A stretch of DNA of 9,071 nt from Gammaproteobacteria bacterium (GTDB lineage: Bacteria; Pseudomonadota; Gammaproteobacteria; Acidiferrobacterales; SZUA-150), in assembly GCA_029880755.1 (NCBI GenBank), contig JAOUNW010000084.1, forward strand, positions 1 to 9,071, read 5' to 3'. Numbering within the stretch: the stretch's first letter is position 1; the number at the start of each line of letters is the position of its first letter. The position numbers and the translations under genes were made by a program. Shown here piece by piece: positions 4,996-9,071 of the stretch. A model generated the notes under the pieces. It ran no database searches. It had not been told where the DNA came from and saw only the letters and a list, made by a program, of their open reading frames with translations.

Positions 4996-6996
4996 TTAGC
5001 CTAATAGCGCGCGCAAATTGTCCAGGTGGGCCTGACCCCGTTTTTTGCTTTCCTCGGGATCGGGGTTCGCTAAACCTTCCCACTGAACATCATCTTTTGG
5101 CAGTTCGGATAAATAGCGGCTGGGTTCACAATCGACGCGCTCACCACCGCGTTTTCTGTTTTGGGCATAACTCAAGCAAAGTGTTTTGCGTGCTCGGGTA
5201 ATGCCGACATACGCCAGGCGGCGTTCTTCGCTAATACCGTCGTCGTCCTGACTGTTATGGTGCGGCAGAATATTCTCTTCCATACCAACAATGTAAACAT
5301 GGGGGAATTCCAGGCCTTTGGCTGCGTGCAGGGTCATGAGGGCGACACGTTCACCGGCTTCGTCGTCCTGATCCAGCATGCCCAATAAGCTCAGATTGCT
5401 GGCAGCATCGTATAGTGTAAGGGTGTCAGATTGTTTCTGCTGCATGCGCTCGATCCACGCGATCAGGTCATGAACATTTTCCATGCGCTTATCAGCTGTC
5501 TTTGCATCCTTGTTTACCTGGCGCAGCCAGTCGGCATAATCAATGCGTTCAACCAATTCGCGCACAAGCTTGGCTGCTGTCTCGCTGCCGGCCTGTACTT
5601 GAAATTCAGCAATGGTGTGAATAAATAGACGTAGGCGCGCCAGAGAATTTCCGGTTAACACTTGTTCCAGACCGATTTCGGAACTGGCCTCAAATAGGCT
5701 TATGCCACGTTGTTTGGCATAGTTGCCAAGCTTCTCAAGTGTTGCCGGACCGATGTGTCTACGCGGCGTCTCAACGCTACGCAGGAAGGCCGCATCGTCA
5801 TCGGGGTTAGTTATCAGTCGCACGTAGGCCATGATGTCCTTGATCTCCGTGCGCTCAAAAAAAGATGTACCGCCGCTCACGTAATAGGGAATATTACGCT
5901 CACGCAAACAATGCTCGATAAGCCGGGACTGATGATTGCTGCGATACAAAATAGCATAGTCGCTTAATTGATTACGTCTCTGGAACATGTGGGCATGCAA
6001 GTCCGCCGCAATTTGTTCCGCTTCATGCTGTTCAGTTTGCGCGACGATTACCCGAATAGGATCACCGTAACCCAATTCGCTCCAGAGTTTTTTCTCAAAC
6101 ATATGTTCGTTATTGGCAATAACCGCATTGGCGGCCTTCAAGATACGCCCGGTAGACCTGTAGTTCTGTTCCAGTTTAATAACCGTAAGATCCGGATAAT
6201 CCTCATTAAGCTGTGCCAGATTTTCCGGGCGTGCGCCACGCCAGACATATATAGACTGATCATCGTCGCCCACCGCAGTCAGGCCGTTATGCTTACCTGT
6301 AAGGTGTCTAACCAGTGCATATTGACATGTATTGGTATCCTGGTACTCGTCTACCAGTAAGTAGCGCACTTTATTTCGCCAGTGATTTAAACGAACCAGG
6401 TTTCGATTGAAGAGCAACACCGGTAACATAATAAGGTCATCAAAATCCACGGCGTTAAAGGCCTTAAGATTTTCCTGGTAGGCAGGGTAGATACGCGCGG
6501 CCACAGTCGCGATGGGATCTGTTGTGGATTGCTGCAGCGCAGCATCCGGCGTAACCAGTTCATTTTTCCAGGCGGAGATTTGCCATCGCACTCGATCAGG
6601 CAGGGATTTATCCCCGCTCAGATCGGTGCGCATCAGATCCCGCACCAGCCGCGCGCAATCTTCGCTATCAAAAATCGAAAAGCGTGATTTGTATCCCAGG
6701 CTATCGTGTTCCTGGCGAATGATAGCAAGGCCAAGAGAGTGAAAAGTGGAAATGTTGGGGGTGTCATCGTCTCCTTTCTTGAGCAAAGACTTTACCCGGT
6801 CACGCATTTCTTTGGCCGCCTTGTTGGTAAAGGTGACGGCATAGATATCAGAGGGTTTGTAACCTGCTTGATTGATCAGCCAGGCTATTTTTTTGGTAAT
6901 GACATAGGTTTTGCCACTGCCGGCGCCGGCGAGTACTAATAACGGAGTATTACAGTGCTGGATGGCACGTTTTTGTTGCGGGTTGGCCCGGGACAC
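4996..6996 (-). CDS. rep: ATP-dependent DNA helicase Rep
   Basis: This 666-residue protein is a superfamily 1A 3'-5' helicase that helps replication forks pass bound proteins; E. coli Rep has 673 residues. The motifs, in order, are the Q-motif region NPQQKRAI (5-12), Walker A AGAGSGKT (23-30), motif Ia TFTNKAAKEM, TFHSLG (84-89), Walker B DEYQD (216-220), motif III GDDDQSIYVWRGA, motif IV LEQNYRS, motif V ALMTLHAAKGLEFPHV, and motif VI YVGITRARKTL with its Arg finger at Arg601. GDDDQSIY and the short C-terminus favour Rep over UvrD or PcrA. The chosen start is GTG 6996: GGAGG lies 8 nt upstream (7005-7009 on the plus strand) and residue 1 falls where Rep proteins begin. The frame stays open to 7242, but that extension resembles nothing. 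It is transcribed divergently from the globin gene. Confidence 0.95.
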   Translation of the reverse strand: MSRANPQQKRAIQHCNTPLLVLAGAGSGKTYVITKKIAWLINQAGYKPSDIYAVTFTNKAAKEMRDRVKSLLKKGDDDTPNISTFHSLGLAIIRQEHDSLGYKSRFSIFDSEDCARLVRDLMRTDLSGDKSLPDRVRWQISAWKNELVTPDAALQQSTTDPIATVAARIYPAYQENLKAFNAVDFDDLIMLPVLLFNRNLVRLNHWRNKVRYLLVDEYQDTNTCQYALVRHLTGKHNGLTAVGDDDQSIYVWRGARPENLAQLNEDYPDLTVIKLEQNYRSTGRILKAANAVIANNEHMFEKKLWSELGYGDPIRVIVAQTEQHEAEQIAADLHAHMFQRRNQLSDYAILYRSNHQSRLIEHCLRERNIPYYVSGGTSFFERTEIKDIMAYVRLITNPDDDAAFLRSVETPRRHIGPATLEKLGNYAKQRGISLFEASSEIGLEQVLTGNSLARLRLFIHTIAEFQVQAGSETAAKLVRELVERIDYADWLRQVNKDAKTADKRMENVHDLIAWIERMQQKQSDTLTLYDAASNLSLLGMLDQDDEAGERVALMTLHAAKGLEFPHVYIVGMEENILPHHNSQDDDGISEERRLAYVGITRARKTLCLSYAQNRKRGGERVDCEPSRYLSELPKDDVQWEGLANPDPEESKKRGQAHLDNLRALLG

Positions 6997-7015
6997 GGCT
7001 AAAACCTCCGGCTGT

Positions 7016-7044
7016 GTAATAGTAATGGCAGTTATGCTTGTAAA
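7016..7044 (-). promoter_or_regulatory. Candidate rep promoter
   Basis: On the minus strand, TTTACA (7044-7039, 5 of 6) and TATTAC (7021-7016, 4 of 6) are separated by 17 bp. The predicted start falls close to the GGAGG at 7009-7005, giving a leader of only about 13 nt. That is short, so another upstream promoter may be the main one. Confidence 0.3.
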
Positions 7045-7055
7045 ATCCGGATTTT
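7042..7055. promoter_or_regulatory. 14-bp perfect palindrome between rep and globin
   Basis: AAAATCCGGATTTT is its own reverse complement with no spacer. It overlaps the -35-like hexamer of the candidate rep promoter. As a spacer-free dyad it suits protein binding better than an RNA hairpin. The binding protein is unknown. Confidence 0.4.
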
Positions 7056-7185
7056 TTCTCCGAGCTAAGCGAGATGTTACCCGGCTAGCAGGATTAACGG
7101 TAGATTGATTTTTTGGGCAATCTGTGGTGGAAAGCTGATGCCAATCAAAGACCTTAAAGCCTCTGACTTTTCTTTTTGCGCAATG

Positions 7186-7199
7186 TTCAATACATTGAA
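7186..7199. promoter_or_regulatory. Dyad TTCAAT-AC-ATTGAA upstream of globin
   Basis: This perfect palindrome has 6-bp arms and a 2-bp spacer, centred about 71 bp upstream of the globin ATG. Read as TTCAA-N4-TTGAA it has the geometry of a CRP/FNR-family half-site pair, but the bases differ from the FNR box TTGAT-N4-ATCAA. A -10-like TATAGC lies at 7206-7211, which would place the dyad over the -35 region, as for a repressor. The regulator is unknown. Confidence 0.4.
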
Positions 7200-7263
7200 A
7201 TGGTGTATAGCGCCTTATGTTGCGAAAAACACGGGGTGTCAAGGAATGTACAAGGAGCGACTT

Positions 7264-7719
7264 ATGATCAAGGTTGATTCAAGGCTGGTAAGGAGCTGTT
7301 GGGAGAAGATTGAGCTCGCACAATATCAGCAGGAATACGTTGCGGTATTTTACCATACCCTGTTTCAGCAGCATCCTCACTTAAGAGTGTTATTTCCCTC
7401 CGACCTGAAAGCCCAGGAGCGCAAATTGCTCGAAACCCTTAATCAGGTTATCAATGGTCTGCAGTATCTTGAGGAATTAAAAGAATCTTTATTGGAACTG
7501 GGTAGAAAACACCAGGATCTGAATATCGACCCAGCCTTGTTTGAGGTAGTAACCGGCGTTTCCGTCGTGGCACTCAAGAGAGTGCTGGATAGCAATATTA
7601 CCCAGGAGGAATTGCTTGCCTGGGAACAGGCGTTTCGGGCGGTATCGGCAATCATGTTGCAGGGCTATTCCGGTGAGCAGTCAAGATTTGGACGCCAGCC
7701 TATCGCTATAATAAAGTAA
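7264..7719 (+). CDS. Single-domain bacterial haem globin (Vitreoscilla haemoglobin-like)
   Basis: This 151-residue protein starts at ATG 7264, preceded by AAGGAG (7252-7257) 6 nt away; the longer open frame to 7105 lacks support. It aligns by eye with VHb and with flavohaemoglobin globin domains. FYHTLFQQHPHLRVLFP (29-45) places Tyr30 at B10 and Phe44 at CD1. Gln51 is a candidate E7 residue. LGRKHQ puts the proximal haem ligand at His83. The C-terminal part, LLAWEQAFRAVSAIML, matches the G/H-helix region. No FAD or NAD reductase domain follows, so it is not a full flavohaemoglobin. Such globins bind O2 or NO, supporting respiration at low oxygen or NO detoxification in the cytoplasm; which applies here is inference. 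It is divergent from rep and followed after 165 bp by a 2-oxoglutarate dioxygenase gene. Confidence 0.88.
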   Translation: MIKVDSRLVRSCWEKIELAQYQQEYVAVFYHTLFQQHPHLRVLFPSDLKAQERKLLETLNQVINGLQYLEELKESLLELGRKHQDLNIDPALFEVVTGVSVVALKRVLDSNITQEELLAWEQAFRAVSAIMLQGYSGEQSRFGRQPIAIIK

Positions 7720-7884
7720 TTAATTGCTAGCTTCGACGTGGCTACTGCTATCGAACTCCAGGATAGTGGGCCAGGTTCCTCTGGCGGTTTGAGTTGGATA
7801 ATTTTCCCGTCAAGTGACATATATCATCTAGTTGAGTTTTTTGCTGTGGTAAATTGAGCCCCTGTTTGTGGCGGGGGTGAGTCT

Positions 7885-8811
7885 ATGAATTTTGTTGCAC
7901 CGAATCGGCAGGCCATTTTTAGCCCTTTTCACATGGAGAATTACGACGGCTACTGCCGGTGGCGGGATAACAAATTAGCCAATTATCCAAAGCGTCTTGA
8001 GGATCTCATTGTCGAGATTGGTGATCCACGCAAACTCACTAAAGCGGAGTTCATGGCCCTGCGTGAACGTTGCCGTAAGGCCAATATGGCGATTTATGTC
8101 AGCAATACCGGCATTGATCCCGACCCGGAAATTCCCTTATCTGTAGGTCGCTGGTTTGGCGTCGGGCGGCTGAATAATAATTGGCTGGCCGACGAAACTG
8201 GCCTGACTTCATTGAAGGTGGCAAAGGAAGGTATTCGCCGGCATTACATCCCTTATACAAATCGCGCTATCAATTGGCATACAGACGGTTATTACAATAG
8301 CGCCGATAAACAGATTCAGTCCCTGTTGTTACATGTTGTGCAGCGTGCCGCCCAGGGTGGGGAGAATGCGCTGTTGGATCACGAGATCGTCTATATCTTG
8401 CTAAGGGAAATGAATCCGGACTTCATTTCTGCGCTGATGCGTCCAGGCGTATTAACTATTCCTGCACGCATTGATGAAGAGAAGGTGGCGCGCAAGGAAC
8501 AGTCCGGCCCCGTGTTCACTATTACGCCTTACGGCGACCTGCATATGCGTTATACCATTCGGGTAAACAATGTTATTTGGTCCGATGAACCCTTGATCCA
8601 GGAGGCATTGGCCAGTCTTGCCCGTATCCTTGAGACTGAAAATGTCTATAAGTTTCAAGGTCTGCTGGAGCCCGGTATGGGTCTTGTTAGCAATAATGTG
8701 TTACATGACCGGGCGGCGTTTACGGATGACGATAGCCGTCAACGCCATTATTATCGTGCCCGCTATTTTGACCGGTTAGCGGGCACAGGGGTCCTGGATC
8801 AGGACCCCTGA
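7885..8811 (+). CDS. TauD/TfdA-superfamily Fe(II)/2-oxoglutarate dioxygenase
   Basis: This 308-residue protein starts at ATG 7885 after GGGGGTGA (7873-7880). The iron facial triad is visible: His132 and Asp134 in INWHTDGYYN, and His274 in SNNVLHDRAAF. Arg287 (RQRHYYRARY), 13 residues after the distal His, is the likely 2-oxoglutarate carboxylate anchor; Arg291 is the alternative. The VLHDRAAF...RHYYRARYFDR arrangement recalls the gamma-butyrobetaine hydroxylase branch (VLHGR...RHLQGCY) as much as TauD. The enzyme oxidises an organic substrate with O2 and 2-oxoglutarate, giving succinate and CO2. The substrate cannot be read from sequence, and no sulfonate transporter or sulfur-starvation gene is near, so the name tauD is not justified. 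It lies downstream of the globin in the same direction and ends in an intrinsic terminator that overlaps its own last codons. Confidence 0.88.
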   Translation: MNFVAPNRQAIFSPFHMENYDGYCRWRDNKLANYPKRLEDLIVEIGDPRKLTKAEFMALRERCRKANMAIYVSNTGIDPDPEIPLSVGRWFGVGRLNNNWLADETGLTSLKVAKEGIRRHYIPYTNRAINWHTDGYYNSADKQIQSLLLHVVQRAAQGGENALLDHEIVYILLREMNPDFISALMRPGVLTIPARIDEEKVARKEQSGPVFTITPYGDLHMRYTIRVNNVIWSDEPLIQEALASLARILETENVYKFQGLLEPGMGLVSNNVLHDRAAFTDDDSRQRHYYRARYFDRLAGTGVLDQDP

Positions 8812-8818
8812 TTCTTTT
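8786..8818 (+). terminator. Strong intrinsic terminator overlapping the dioxygenase 3' end
   Basis: A perfect 11-bp stem, CAGGGGTCCTG (8786-8796) with CAGGACCCCTG (8800-8810), closes a GAT loop and is followed by ATTCTTTTCT. The stem encodes the final residues GVLDQDP and most of the stop codon. The T-run exists only in the plus direction, so it ends dioxygenase transcription; the convergent gene reads into the hairpin without a U-tract. Confidence 0.85.
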
Positions 8819-8826
8819 CTAACCCT

Positions 8827-9071
8827 TTATCCTGCTTTTGCGTATTTGGCTTTGGCCGCGCGGGCGGCTTTGGCCTCTTCCGGGGAGTAGGCGGCCCCAG
8901 ACCAGAGCATGTTATAGGCAATTTCTTCGTTACCGTTTTCACACAACTCCAGGGTTTTCTGAAACAGGGGCTGGAAGGTATCGCTACGGTGCGACGCCTC
9001 ATGGTCCTCAAAGCTGCGCCAGAAGGTCACGATCAATGCTTCCCGGTCTTTAAACGGACTTTCAACAGCCT
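8827..9071 (-). CDS. Uncharacterised small protein, N-terminus beyond the right edge
   Basis: The minus-strand frame is open from base 9071 to TAA at 8827-8829, giving 80 visible residues. It enters the window as AVESPFKDREALIVTFWRSF. The segment LIVTFWRSFEDHEASHRSDTFQPLF looks like the beta-strand plus helix of a dimeric alpha-beta-barrel (antibiotic-biosynthesis-monooxygenase-like) protein, in which TFWRS-type motifs are frequent. That call is tentative. The rest, ALELCENGNEEIAYNMLW-like in character, is followed by an Ala/Lys-rich tail SPEEAKAARAAKAKYAKAG. It converges on the dioxygenase gene with 15 bp between their ends. The TTG at 9036 is not needed as a start because the frame continues upstream with plausible coding sequence. 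Function is unknown. Confidence 0.6.
   Translation of the reverse strand, partial: AVESPFKDREALIVTFWRSFEDHEASHRSDTFQPLFQKTLELCENGNEEIAYNMLWSGAAYSPEEAKAARAAKAKYAKAG

Noticed and set aside
5968..6360. 130-codon open frame on the plus strand
   Set aside because: It is antisense to rep across the conserved helicase motifs, a typical shadow frame without a recognisable protein pattern.
8838..9053. 71-codon plus-strand frame near the right edge
   Set aside because: It is antisense to the partial minus-strand gene, which continues without stops to the edge and has a protein-like composition; the plus frame is an Arg/Pro-rich shadow.

Overview
The window looks like a chromosomal segment of a Gram-negative bacterium, most likely a gammaproteobacterium. 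The basis is a Rep/UvrD-type helicase close to E. coli Rep in length and motifs, and three secreted proteins ending in an aromatic residue as outer-membrane beta-barrels do. The genus cannot be named from sequence alone.

Layout. (1) 1-342: the C-terminal end of a response-regulator receiver domain, cut by the left edge. (2) 343-796: a mostly non-coding stretch holding one small candidate ORF (554-655) with a good ribosome binding site and a 17-bp dyad in front. (3) 797-3140: two co-oriented envelope genes, a small beta-barrel protein and an Omp85/BamA-TamA-like protein with one apparent POTRA-like region. (4) 3255-4127: a compact leftward regulatory island. It has an excisionase-like (MerR/HTH_17) DNA-binding protein, an Xre-family repressor with its own terminator, a possible opposed 42-residue membrane peptide, a 22-bp palindrome and a long inverted repeat in the leader of the excisionase-like gene. 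(5) 4333-4971: a third predicted outer-membrane beta-barrel. (6) 4996-6996, minus: the ATP-dependent helicase rep. Its long 5' reading frame is an over-extension; a GTG with a strong Shine-Dalgarno gives 666 residues. (7) 7264-7719: a single-domain haem globin, divergent from rep across an interval with two perfect palindromes. (8) 7885-8811: an Fe(II)/2-oxoglutarate dioxygenase of the TauD/TfdA superfamily, ended by a strong intrinsic terminator whose hairpin lies inside its last codons. (9) 8827-9071, minus: the C-terminal end of a small uncharacterised protein cut by the right edge.

How they fit together. The three envelope genes suggest a local cluster of outer-membrane functions, with 797 and 1392 probably one transcript. 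The two small DNA-binding proteins between them look like a remnant or minimal regulatory module, possibly of mobile-element or toxin-antitoxin origin, but no integrase, toxin of a known family or attachment site is visible. rep is a housekeeping gene. The globin and dioxygenase both handle O2-type chemistry and share a direction, but their 165-bp spacing gives no firm operon link. I found no RNA genes, CRISPR array or insertion sequence. The most unusual part is the 3255-4127 island; I cannot show that it is a new system.
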